Shown: one piece after another, positions 17,427 through 25,852 of the stretch | Layout of the letters: every line of letters begins with the position of its first letter | Position numbering within the stretch: position 1 is the first letter of the stretch | Assembly (NCBI GenBank): GCA_002395235.1 | Contig: DGWK01000001.1 | Span: 50,368 to 114,367 of the forward strand | Length of the DNA: 64,000 bases | Direction: 5' to 3' | Source of the DNA: Lachnospiraceae bacterium UBA4260 | GTDB lineage: Bacteria; Bacillota; Clostridia; Lachnospirales; Lachnospiraceae | Position numbers and translations under genes: made by a program | Notes under the pieces: generated by a model | Databases searched by the model: none | What the model saw: the letters and a program-made list of their open reading frames with translations, nothing else | Told to the model about the DNA's origin: nothing

Positions 17427-18653
17427 ATGAAGAAGATCGAAGGCGGCGTCACAGCCGCGCAGGGTTTTGAAGCCGCATCGGCAGCGGCCCGCATTAAATA
17501 TGAAGGAAGAACAGATATGGCGCTGATCTTCAGCGAAGCGCCCTGTGAGTGCGCGGGAACCTTTACCACGAATGTCGTCAAGGCAGCTCCCGTCATCTGG
17601 GACAGAGAGATGGTCTACAGCGGAGCAGCCGCGCACGCCGTGATCGTCAACTCCGGCATCGCCAACGCCTGCACCGGCAAAGAGGGCATGGACTACTGCA
17701 GACAGACCGCTGAGGAGGCTTCCGCCTGCCTTGGTATCTCCGCGGATTCCGTACTGGTCGGATCCACCGGCGTAATCGGATTCCAACTTCCCATCGACCG
17801 CATCAAAGCCGGCGTAAAGATGCTGGCAGAGAATAAAAAGGCCGGCCTCGCAGCAGGAACGGAGGCCGCGAAGGCGATCATGACGACCGACACCGTCCAC
17901 AAGGAAGTCGCCTATGAGTTTGAGGTCGGCGGCAAGAAGGCCGTGATCGGCGGCATGGCCAAGGGCTCCGGCATGATCCACCCCAATATGTGCACCATGC
18001 TCGGTTACGTGACGACAGACGCCGCGATCGAAAAGAAGCTTCTTCAGAAGGCCCTGAGCGAGATCGTGCAGGAGACCTTCAACATGATCTCCGTCGACGG
18101 AGATACTTCCACCAACGATACGCTTCTGGTCCTGGCCAACGGACTGGCAGGCAACGCGCCCGTGAGCGATGAAAAGAGCGAAGATTACGCCGTCTTTTAC
18201 CAGGCGCTGAAAACCGTCTGCAGAGAACTGGCCATGAAGATGGCGGGAGACGGAGAAGGCTGCACGAGGCTCATTGAGACCAGAGTCATCCACGCCGACA
18301 CCCTGGAAAACGCCAGAATCCTGGCCAAGAGCGTCATCACTTCCAGCCTCACCAAGGCTGCCGTATTCGGCAAAGACGCCAACTGGGGAAGAATCCTGTG
18401 CGCACTCGGCTATTCCGGCGCTCAGTTCGATCCGGAGAATTGCGATCTCTATTTTGGCGAAGGAGAGGACAGGATCCTGATCTTCACCGACGGCAGCGCG
18501 GCAGATTACAGCGAGGAGAAGGCGACGGAGCTGCTTTCCGGCGAGAAGGTTATCATCACGGCGGACATGCACATGGGCGAAGCGGAAGCGACGGCCTGGG
18601 GATGCGACCTCACTTATGACTATGTGAAGATCAACGCGGATTACAGAAGCTGA
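17427..18653 (+). CDS. argJ: Glutamate N-acetyltransferase / amino-acid acetyltransferase
   Basis: 408 residues. ArgJ recycles the acetyl group from N-acetylornithine to glutamate, and bifunctional forms also use acetyl-CoA. The autocleavage site is seen as CTMLGY after KGSGMIHPNM, where Thr becomes the nucleophile of the beta chain. DGDTSTNDT and the C-terminal DLTYDYVKINADYRS are typical. It begins two bases after the GNAT stop. argC, often next to argJ, is not in this window. Confidence 0.97.
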   Translation: MKKIEGGVTAAQGFEAASAAARIKYEGRTDMALIFSEAPCECAGTFTTNVVKAAPVIWDREMVYSGAAAHAVIVNSGIANACTGKEGMDYCRQTAEEASACLGISADSVLVGSTGVIGFQLPIDRIKAGVKMLAENKKAGLAAGTEAAKAIMTTDTVHKEVAYEFEVGGKKAVIGGMAKGSGMIHPNMCTMLGYVTTDAAIEKKLLQKALSEIVQETFNMISVDGDTSTNDTLLVLANGLAGNAPVSDEKSEDYAVFYQALKTVCRELAMKMAGDGEGCTRLIETRVIHADTLENARILAKSVITSSLTKAAVFGKDANWGRILCALGYSGAQFDPENCDLYFGEGEDRILIFTDGSAADYSEEKATELLSGEKVIITADMHMGEAEATAWGCDLTYDYVKINADYRS

Positions 18654-18736
18654 CATGTTCGGTCAAAACATAGAAGGCCGGCCGGTTACTCGAAAATAGA
18701 TTTTTTTAAATTGATTTTTAATAAGAAGGGACTATT

Positions 18737-19639
18737 ATGGAAACCTACCTGAATCGGGAACAGACGGAAGCGCAGCGCAAAGCCTCGGTACTGATCGAAG
18801 CATTGCCCTATATACAGAAATTCAACCGCAAGATCGTCGTCATCAAGTACGGCGGAAGCGCGATGAACGATGAGGAGCTGCAGAGGAACGTCATCAAGGA
18901 CGTGACGCTCTTAAAGCTCGTCGGCTTCAAGCCCATCATCGTCCACGGCGGCGGCAAGGCCATCAGCAGCTGGGTGAAGAAGAGCGGCAAGGAAGCGCAG
19001 TTCATTGGCGGCCTTCGCGTGACGGACGAAGAGACCATGGAGATCGCCGAGATGGTGCTTGGCAGAGTGAACAAGAATCTGGTCCGCATGGTCGAAGAGC
19101 TGGGCGTGAAGTCCGTCGGCATCAGCGGCAAGGACGGAAAGCTTCTCACCGTAACGAAAAAGTATTCTAATGGCCAGGACATCGGTTTTGTCGGCGAGGT
19201 CACAAAGGTAAGGCCCAAGATCCTCTACGATCTTCTGGACAACGACTATCTTCCTATTGTGGCTCCCATCGGAATGGACGAGAATTTCGACACCTTCAAT
19301 ATCAACGCGGACGAGGCGGCCAGCGCCATCGCGAAGTCCGTCAAGGCGGACAGACTGGTCTATCTGACGGATATTGCAGGGCTTTACAGGGATATCAACG
19401 ATCCGACTTCCTTTATCAACCGCATCACGATCGCGGAAGCGGAAAAAATGATCGAGGACGGGATCGTCGGCGGCGGAATGCTGCCTAAGCTCTCCAACTG
19501 CACGCAGGCCGTGCGCGGCGGAGTGCACAGAGTCCATATCCTGGACGGAAGGATCCCGCACAGCATGCTTCTGGAATTCTTCACCGATAAGGGAATCGGA
19601 ACCATGTTCCATCTGACCAGCGACACGGACATGAATTGA
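18737..19639 (+). CDS. argB: Acetylglutamate kinase
   Basis: 300 residues. It phosphorylates N-acetylglutamate, the second step of arginine synthesis. KYGGSAM and VHGGGKAIS bind the nucleotide and substrate. The N-terminal helix (residues 1-25, LNREQTEAQRKASVL) resembles the extension of arginine-sensitive hexameric enzymes, so feedback inhibition by arginine is plausible. AAGGGAC precedes the ATG. The 83 bases after argJ show no clear terminator. Confidence 0.97.
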   Translation: METYLNREQTEAQRKASVLIEALPYIQKFNRKIVVIKYGGSAMNDEELQRNVIKDVTLLKLVGFKPIIVHGGGKAISSWVKKSGKEAQFIGGLRVTDEETMEIAEMVLGRVNKNLVRMVEELGVKSVGISGKDGKLLTVTKKYSNGQDIGFVGEVTKVRPKILYDLLDNDYLPIVAPIGMDENFDTFNINADEAASAIAKSVKADRLVYLTDIAGLYRDINDPTSFINRITIAEAEKMIEDGIVGGGMLPKLSNCTQAVRGGVHRVHILDGRIPHSMLLEFFTDKGIGTMFHLTSDTDMN

Positions 19640-19685
19640 CAGATATTTAAAAGACAGCGGTCTTTACCGCAGGGAGGCGCCAGCA

Positions 19686-20888
19686 ATGAGTGAAATGATG
19701 AAAAAGATGATCGACCAGGCCGAGGCAGACCTGCTGCATACTTATAACCGCTACCAGGTGGTGCTTGATCACGGCGAAGGTATGTATCTCTACGATGTGG
19801 AAGGCAAGAAGTATCTGGACTTCATGTCCGGAATCGGCGTCTTCGCGCTCGGCTACAGCAACGAGTACTACGAGAACGCGGTGAAAGAGCAGGTCGGAAA
19901 GATCCTGCACACTTCCAACTATTTCTACAACGAACCCGCGATCAAGGCCGCGCACAGACTCAAAGAGCTCAGCGGAATGGACAGAGTATTTTTTGCCAAT
20001 TCCGGCGCGGAAGCTGTCGAGGGCGCCCTCAAGGCGGCCGTCAAGTACGCCTATGTGAAGGACGGAGGAAAAGATCACCAGGTAGTGGCCCTGGAGCACT
20101 CCTTCCACGGCCGCACCTACGGAGCACTCTCCGTAACGGGCAACAGCCACTACAGAGAGGCCTTCGGCGCTATGCCCTGCGAGGCACGATTTGCCAAAAT
20201 GAACGACCTGGAAAGCGTTCTGGAGGCAGTGACGGACAAGACCTGCGCCATCATCATGGAAGTGGTGCAGGGCGAAGGCGGCATCGTACCTGCTGAGGAG
20301 GAATTCCTGAAAGCCGTCCGCGCACTGTGCGATGAGAAGGACATCCTCCTGATCTTTGACGAAGTGCAGTGCGGAATGGGCCGCACGGGCTATATGTTCG
20401 CCTGGCAGAAATTCGGGATCAAGCCGGATATCATGACGACAGCCAAGGCACTTGGCTGCGGCGTGCCCGTAGGAGCCTTCCTGATGACGCAGAAGGTCGC
20501 GGATCACTCCCTGACAGCCGGCGACCACGGCACGACCTACGGCGGAAATCCCCTGGCCTGCGCAGCTGTAAACGCGGTGCTGGACCAGTACGAGACTCTC
20601 GGAATCACGGACCACGTGCAGAAGACCGCGCCTTATCTCGAGAAGAAACTCGATGAGATGGTGTCAAAATATGATTACTGCCTGCTCAGACGCGGCCGCG
20701 GCTTCATGCAGGGCCTGGTCTGCAAGGGACCTGTCAAGGATGTAATCGCGGACGCCATGGACAACGGACTGATCCTGATCAACGCCGGCGCAGACATCAT
20801 CCGGATCCTTCCGCCGCTCGTGATCACAGAGAAAGAGATCGACGAAATGGTGCAGATTCTGGGACAGGCACTGGCCAAAATGCAGTAA
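19686..20888 (+). CDS. argD: Acetylornithine aminotransferase
   Basis: 400 residues, a class III PLP aminotransferase. FANSGAEAVEGALK binds phosphate, FDEVQCGMGRTG contains the PLP-contacting Asp, and the Schiff-base Lys is in TTAKALGCGVPVGA. Its place after argB supports acetylornithine as the substrate over the related GABA or ornithine enzymes. AGGGAGGC precedes the ATG. Confidence 0.96.
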   Translation: MSEMMKKMIDQAEADLLHTYNRYQVVLDHGEGMYLYDVEGKKYLDFMSGIGVFALGYSNEYYENAVKEQVGKILHTSNYFYNEPAIKAAHRLKELSGMDRVFFANSGAEAVEGALKAAVKYAYVKDGGKDHQVVALEHSFHGRTYGALSVTGNSHYREAFGAMPCEARFAKMNDLESVLEAVTDKTCAIIMEVVQGEGGIVPAEEEFLKAVRALCDEKDILLIFDEVQCGMGRTGYMFAWQKFGIKPDIMTTAKALGCGVPVGAFLMTQKVADHSLTAGDHGTTYGGNPLACAAVNAVLDQYETLGITDHVQKTAPYLEKKLDEMVSKYDYCLLRRGRGFMQGLVCKGPVKDVIADAMDNGLILINAGADIIRILPPLVITEKEIDEMVQILGQALAKMQ

Positions 20889-20930
20889 AAACAGGGCCGG
20901 GAGGCCGGCAGAGAGCCTTCTTCCGCATAT

Positions 20931-20945
20931 TTTACGCAGCGTAAA
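20931..20945. repeat. Short perfect palindrome after argD
   Basis: TTTACGC-A-GCGTAAA lies 43 bases after the argD stop. It may be part of the transcript end or a protein site; nothing decides between them. Confidence 0.5.
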
Positions 20946-20974
20946 GCTGCTGACCATTTATGTTACAGTTATGT

Positions 20975-21017
20975 AATCCCCACAGCATGGGAAACGGCCC
21001 ATGTTGTGGGGATTTTT
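20975..21017 (+). terminator. Strong intrinsic terminator of the arginine operon
   Basis: AATCCCCACAGCATGGG pairs with CCCATGTTGTGGGGATT (one wobble), with a 6-base loop and a T5 run. The rest of 20889-21164 holds the small palindrome and the comEA promoter. Confidence 0.9.
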
Positions 21018-21091
21018 GGGGCTATTACTATATTTTGTATATATTATAAGCTCCGGCAATAAAAAAAGCGTTAACGAAAACGACTTTTTTC

Positions 21092-21120
21092 TTGTAAATT
21101 ATTACAGTAATGATTACAAT
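21092..21120 (+). promoter_or_regulatory. comEA promoter
   Basis: TTGTAA (21092-21097) and TACAAT (21115-21120) are 17 bases apart, 45 bases before the start codon. An AT-rich stretch precedes the -35. Confidence 0.6.
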
Positions 21121-21164
21121 AATGTTGTCGTATAGCGGGTCCCTTATAAAACAAGGGGATAACT

Positions 21165-21926
21165 ATGCAATCTCACATTACATTTAGTACATTTTCTTTA
21201 AAGATAGAGATAATATTTGTAATATCCGCTTTTCTTACGTGTCTGCTGACGGGCGGCTGCGGGAAAAAGCAGCAGACCGTGTTCACCGAAACCGTTTATG
21301 CTTCCGGAAACGGCAGTTATTCGGTGGAGGAGAGTTCCGGCAAAGGCGATTATTCCGGCCAGGCAGAGTATACAGGTAAAGGAGACTATTCCGGGAACCG
21401 GAGTGATCGCACAGTCAGTTCCGAATCTTCAGACCGTACAGACGCGCACAGCGGGTCGACCTCTTCGGGGGAAAACCAGGGCACTGTGATCTGTGTCTTT
21501 GTCTGCGGAGCCGTAAACGCGCAAGGCGTTTATGAGCTTCCCGAGGGCTCGAGGGTGATCGACGCGGTGGAGGCGGCAGGCGGATATACAGATGAGGCCG
21601 ACAGGACCTATGTCAACCTGGCCGAGTATGTGTATGATACGCAGCGCATCGAGATCCCTACAGAAGAGGAAGCGCAGATGCTGCGTGAATATGAGAGAAG
21701 CGCGGAGACCGATGGCGAAAGTAAACAGAGCGACGGGCGCATCGACCTCAACACGGCGGACAAACAGGCTCTGATGACCCTTCCCGGAATCGGGGAGAGC
21801 AAGGCTGACAGAATCCTCGAGTACAGGCAGACCCACGGACGTTTTGGTTCCACAGAGGAAGTGATGAACGTAAGCGGGATTGGCAGCGGTGTATATGAGA
21901 AGATCAGAGAATACATAAAGGTCTAG
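21165..21926 (+). CDS. comEA: ComEA-like DNA-binding lipoprotein
   Basis: 253 residues. An N-terminal membrane segment ends in LTGGCGKK, a possible lipobox. A Ser/Gly/Tyr-rich linker with repeated GKGDYSG follows (about 45-90), then an SLBB domain (VFVCGAVNAQGVYELPEG...) and two helix-hairpin-helix units (DLNTADKQALMTLPGIGESKA and NVSGIGSGVYEKI). This is the ComEA layout: it binds incoming DNA at the membrane during transformation. comEC lies 4 kb downstream on the same strand. The linker and lipobox are longer than usual for ComEA. Confidence 0.92.
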   Translation: MQSHITFSTFSLKIEIIFVISAFLTCLLTGGCGKKQQTVFTETVYASGNGSYSVEESSGKGDYSGQAEYTGKGDYSGNRSDRTVSSESSDRTDAHSGSTSSGENQGTVICVFVCGAVNAQGVYELPEGSRVIDAVEAAGGYTDEADRTYVNLAEYVYDTQRIEIPTEEEAQMLREYERSAETDGESKQSDGRIDLNTADKQALMTLPGIGESKADRILEYRQTHGRFGSTEEVMNVSGIGSGVYEKIREYIKV

Positions 21927-22007
21927 CAGTACAGGCCCTTTTCGCGAGGCATTTTCGCCTTTTCGCGGCGGGCATGTATGGGTAATAGAGTAAGAGAGGA
22001 GAAATGA

Positions 22008-22712
22008 ATGGCAACAAAGGTACTTGTAGTTGATGATGAAAAGATGATCGTTAAAGGTATTAGATTCAGTCTTCTGCAGGACGGTTACGACGTTGACACT
22101 GCGTACGACGGCGAAGAAGCGCTTCAGAAGGCAAATGAGAACCAGTATGACATCATTCTGCTCGACGTGATGCTCCCTAAACTTTCCGGTTTGGAAGTCC
22201 TTCAGCAGATCAGAGAATTCTCCTCCGTTCCCGTGATCATGCTCACCGCCAAGGGTGAGGATATGGATAAGATCCTGGGCCTGGACTACGGCGCGGACGA
22301 TTATATCACGAAGCCTTTCAATATTTTGGAAGTGAAGGCGAGGATCAAGGCGATCATCCGCCGTGTGGCCGGCAGCCGCAAGGAAAAGGATGAAGAAGAG
22401 GAGAGGATCCTTGAGAACGGCGACCTCAGAATGGACTTTGACAACCGCAGAGTCAGCGTCGCCGGCAAGGAGATCAACCTCACAAGTAAGGAATTTGAGC
22501 TTCTTGAGCTTCTGGCAACACATCCCGGCAAGGTATACAGCCGTTCGATGCTGCTCCAGACAGTTTGGGGAAAGGACTATCCGGGTGATGTGAGAACAGT
22601 GGATGTTCACATCAGAAGACTCCGCGAAAAAGTGGAGCCCAACGCTTCCGAGCCTGTCTATGTGCAGACAAAATGGGGCGTAGGCTACTATTTCAGACAA
22701 AATGACAGATAA
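22008..22712 (+). CDS. OmpR/PhoB family response regulator, WalR-like
   Basis: 234 residues: receiver domain with DDEK, the phospho-acceptor Asp in ILLDVMLP, TAKGE and the conserved Lys in TKPF, then a winged-helix domain with YPGDVRTVDVHIRRLREK and GVGYYF. The DNA-binding segment is very close to WalR/VicR, the regulator of wall metabolism. GAGAGGAG precedes the start. It overlaps the kinase gene by 11 bases. Whether this is the essential WalR or a paralogue cannot be told without the genome. Confidence 0.94.
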   Translation: MATKVLVVDDEKMIVKGIRFSLLQDGYDVDTAYDGEEALQKANENQYDIILLDVMLPKLSGLEVLQQIREFSSVPVIMLTAKGEDMDKILGLDYGADDYITKPFNILEVKARIKAIIRRVAGSRKEKDEEEERILENGDLRMDFDNRRVSVAGKEINLTSKEFELLELLATHPGKVYSRSMLLQTVWGKDYPGDVRTVDVHIRRLREKVEPNASEPVYVQTKWGVGYYFRQNDR

Positions 22713-24708
22713 GCTCAGGGAGCTGGTTCGAAAATTCTCAGTGGTCAAGAGCCTGAGAATGAGGCTGTTCATAATCATCTTTGTAGTCGGTCTCGTGCCG
22801 TGCGTGCTCTTGCACTACGGAATCCTGAGCAATTATGAAGAAAGGGCAGTCGAGGTGAGAACGGAGGAAGTGGAGACCCATCTGCGGGCTCTCGCCAATC
22901 ACCTGATCACCTACGATTACCTCAATGATCAGTCCTCTGAACTGATCGGTGCGGAACTTGCCGAATTCTCAGCATTATATGACGGACGTATCATGGTGAT
23001 CAGCGATCACCTGAAAGTAATGAAGGACACCTATTCTATGTCCGACGGAAAGACCATCGTCTCGCCGGACGTGGTGAAATGTCTGCTGCAGGGAAATACG
23101 GGAAGTACTTCCAACTATGACAGGCGCGACGGTTTCATTGAAATAGTGACGCCGATCATAGCGACCAATTATACAGACAGCAGATCCGACAATGAAGAGT
23201 CCTCGCTGGACGTGACCGGCGAAGAAGTCGTCAAGGGCGTCCTGCTGTCCAGCGTATCCACCGTCTCTATCAGAAACACACTGGGAATATTGAGCCGGAA
23301 GGCCCTGCTCCTGGAAGTGATCCTGATATTGGCGGTGTTATTGCTTTCATTAGTTCTGTCCACTGTTCTGATGAAACCGTTCGAAAAGCTTTCCACGGAG
23401 ATATCCGCCGTAAAAGCAGGGTATTCGACAGACCCGATCAAGGCGCCTGCATTTGTAGAGACGGAACACATCGCGGATGCTTTTAATCAGGTGCTGGCAA
23501 GAATGAACGCACTCGATGAATCGAGACAGGAATTTGTTTCCAACGTCTCCCACGAGCTCAAGACGCCCATGACCTCAATGAAGGTTCTGGCGGATTCGCT
23601 GGTGCAGCAGGAAAACGTTCCCGTAGAGATGTACCGGGAATTCATGATCGATATCAAAAACGAAGTCGACCGCGAAAACCAGATCATCACGGAACTGCTC
23701 ACGCTGGTGCGCATGGACCGGAAAGACTCCAAGCTCAACGTCAAGGAGTGCAACGTAAACAAAATGGTCGAACTGATCCTGCACAGGCTCAGACCGATCG
23801 CGCAAAAAAGAGACATCGAGCTGACAATGGTCAGCATGAGAGAAGTCTACGCCGAGATCGACGAGGTCAAGATGATCATGGTCATCACAAACCTGGTCGA
23901 GAACGCGGTCAAATACAACCGGGACCACGGCAAGGTCCGAGTGACCATCAACGCGGATCCCTACAACTTCTATATCAGTGTCGAGGACACAGGCGTCGGC
24001 ATCCCGCAGGATTCCCTGGACAAGATCTATGAGAGATTCTACAGGGTCGACAAATCCAGGTCGAGAGAAGTCGGCGGAACAGGCCTTGGTCTTTCCATTA
24101 CAAAGAGCATCATCCTGCAGCACCACGGCGCGATCGACGTGCAGAGTATCCTGGGCGAGGGCACCAAGTTCACGGTGACCATTCCGCTCACTTATGTGGC
24201 CCACCCTGTGGAACTCAGAAGACAGTCAGACCGAAGAAGGCTGAACCGCAAGAGGAAAGCCGGTTCATCTGCTGCAGTGCGCAGGACGGATGGAAACGGC
24301 TCGGCTGCTGCAGTGCACAGAGGGGACGGAAACGGCTCATCTGCTGCGGTGCGCAGAGCGGACGGAAACGGCTCGGCCGGGACCGGGAAAAAGGCAGCGG
24401 GCAGTGGAAATGCTGTGCGTAAGAAAAAAGCGGCAGGCGGTGCGAACGCTGCGGCCGGTGCGAATACAGCTGCCGTGAAAAGTGCGGCGGGCAGCGGAAG
24501 TTCTGCGTCCAAGAAGAGACCGGCAGGAAGCGGAAGTTCTTCAGCTAAGAAGAGGCCGGAAGGCAGCAGTGCAAACGGTGCAGTGAGGAAAAAGAAAAAG
24601 CCGGCGGGCAGCGGCAGTGCAAACGCTGCGGCGAGAAAAAAGCCTGCTGAAAACAGTGGTTCCGCAGTTAATAAGAAACCGGCGGAAAGCGGCAGTACAA
24701 CCGTCTGA
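22702..24708 (+). CDS. Membrane sensor histidine kinase with long basic C-terminal tail
   Basis: 668 residues. Membrane segment 1 at about 22-42, extracellular sensor region to about 200, segment 2 at about 203-225, HAMP, dimerisation domain with phospho-His in FVSNVSHELKTPM, and an ATPase domain with NLVENAVKYN, DTGVGIP and GGTGLGLS. The catalytic core ends near residue 500. The last 165 residues are a low-complexity tail rich in Ala, Gly, Ser, Lys and Arg, including three 12-residue repeats (522-557) and KKK/KKRP clusters. Such a tail is not part of normal kinases and would lie in the cytoplasm. It overlaps the regulator gene. Confidence 0.93.
   Translation: MTDKLRELVRKFSVVKSLRMRLFIIIFVVGLVPCVLLHYGILSNYEERAVEVRTEEVETHLRALANHLITYDYLNDQSSELIGAELAEFSALYDGRIMVISDHLKVMKDTYSMSDGKTIVSPDVVKCLLQGNTGSTSNYDRRDGFIEIVTPIIATNYTDSRSDNEESSLDVTGEEVVKGVLLSSVSTVSIRNTLGILSRKALLLEVILILAVLLLSLVLSTVLMKPFEKLSTEISAVKAGYSTDPIKAPAFVETEHIADAFNQVLARMNALDESRQEFVSNVSHELKTPMTSMKVLADSLVQQENVPVEMYREFMIDIKNEVDRENQIITELLTLVRMDRKDSKLNVKECNVNKMVELILHRLRPIAQKRDIELTMVSMREVYAEIDEVKMIMVITNLVENAVKYNRDHGKVRVTINADPYNFYISVEDTGVGIPQDSLDKIYERFYRVDKSRSREVGGTGLGLSITKSIILQHHGAIDVQSILGEGTKFTVTIPLTYVAHPVELRRQSDRRRLNRKRKAGSSAAVRRTDGNGSAAAVHRGDGNGSSAAVRRADGNGSAGTGKKAAGSGNAVRKKKAAGGANAAAGANTAAVKSAAGSGSSASKKRPAGSGSSSAKKRPEGSSANGAVRKKKKPAGSGSANAAARKKPAENSGSAVNKKPAESGSTTV
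24265..24372 (+). repeat. 36-base in-frame tandem repeat in the kinase tail
   Basis: Three adjacent 36-base units (24265-24300, 24301-24336, 24337-24372) encode SSAAVRRTDGNG, SAAAVHRGDGNG and SSAAVRRADGNG. Looser Ala/Gly/Lys repeats continue to the stop codon. Confidence 0.9.
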
Positions 24709-24751
24709 CGGTTAGCTGTTTGCAGCTCCGGGCACAATCTGAGGAGAAAGC

Positions 24752-25687
24752 TTGAAAAGAAGAAGTGCAATTTCTTTTATAATACTAATATTGTGTCTCC
24801 TACTCAGTGCCTGTGGCAAAAAAGGTGCGGACAAAAGAGGAATCAGGATCTATTATCTCAATAAATCCGATTACGGAATCCAGGAGCAGGATTATATGCC
24901 GGAAGCGGATGACAAGGACAGGATCATTGAGGAACTGATCGCAAAGCTCTGCGTACAGCCCAAGGAGATGACGCTTCGGGCCCCCATCTCGAACTTCAGA
25001 TTTCTGTCGAGTGAGACCAAGGGCAGGATCGTCACACTGAACTTCTCTTCCGAATACTACGATCTGAGCGCGGTCGAGGAGGTCCTGACAAGAACAGCCA
25101 TAGTCAACACGCTATGCAGCTTCGCGGAGGTGGACGGCGTCTATTTTATGGTGGAAGGAGAGGCCTTCCACGATGCGGACGGCGAAGAGCCCGGCATTAT
25201 GAATCCGGACCAGTTTATTTACAACTCGTACACGGAAATGCGCAATTATGAGAGAGTGAGGCTCCATCTGTATTTTGCCAACGAATCGGGAGACAAGCTG
25301 GTGGACGCCTACAGGACGGTGGTTTACAACAGTAACATGCCGCTTGAGAGAATCGTGCTCGAACAGGTCATCCAGGGACCGAACGGGAGCTTTGCCTTCC
25401 CTACGGTCAACAGTGAGACCAAGGTGATCAACGTAACGACAAGAGACCGAAGATGTTATGTAAATCTCAACAGAGAATTCCTGACCGGACAGCAGAACGT
25501 ACTGGCGCAGACGGCCATCTATTCGATCGTGAATTCGCTGTGTGAGCTGCCCAGTATCGATTCGGTGCAGATCTCGGTGGACGGAAATACGGACGCGATT
25601 TTCATGGAGTCCATTTCGCTCGCGGGGAGTTTCCGGATGAATAAGGAGCTCGTTGAGAGTACGCAGGAGGAGACTGCGGAGGAGTGA
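24752..25687 (+). CDS. Lipoprotein with two GerMN domains
   Basis: 311 residues from a TTG at 24752, chosen because GAGGAGAAAG lies just upstream and MKRRSAISFIILILCLLLSAC forms a complete lipoprotein signal. Two GerMN-type domains follow, at about 30-135 and about 165-295; each has the conserved pattern of a strand, an (E)RIxxELI-like helix (ERIVLEQVIQG in the second) and a NTLCSF/NSLCEL helix. GerMN proteins occur in spore germination lipoprotein GerM and actinobacterial LpqB. The gene follows the kinase by 43 bases, so it probably acts with that sensor at the membrane surface. Confidence 0.85.
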   Translation: MKRRSAISFIILILCLLLSACGKKGADKRGIRIYYLNKSDYGIQEQDYMPEADDKDRIIEELIAKLCVQPKEMTLRAPISNFRFLSSETKGRIVTLNFSSEYYDLSAVEEVLTRTAIVNTLCSFAEVDGVYFMVEGEAFHDADGEEPGIMNPDQFIYNSYTEMRNYERVRLHLYFANESGDKLVDAYRTVVYNSNMPLERIVLEQVIQGPNGSFAFPTVNSETKVINVTTRDRRCYVNLNREFLTGQQNVLAQTAIYSIVNSLCELPSIDSVQISVDGNTDAIFMESISLAGSFRMNKELVESTQEETAEE

Positions 25688-25696
25688 AGAATTAGT

Positions 25697-25735
25697 GAGC
25701 GTGTGAAAACATTACAGTTTTCACACGCTCTTGCA
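25697..25735 (+). terminator. Intrinsic terminator of the two-component operon
   Basis: GAGCGTGTGAAAAC and GTTTTCACACGCTC form a perfect 14-base stem with loop ATTACA, followed by TTGCATTTTATT. Confidence 0.85.
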
Positions 25736-25852
25736 TTTTATTACCTTCTGATTTACGATAAATCTGTTCAGGACCGATCGGTCCATCCCGCGCCGGGTCC
25801 GGCCGGGGAATTTCACATAATATATATAATTCGTTCAAATACGGAGGAAAAC

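Noticed and set aside
25703..25852. Longer ComEC start at 25703
   Set aside because: The first 50 codons cover the upstream terminator and have no ribosome site; a TTG at 25853 follows an ideal site.
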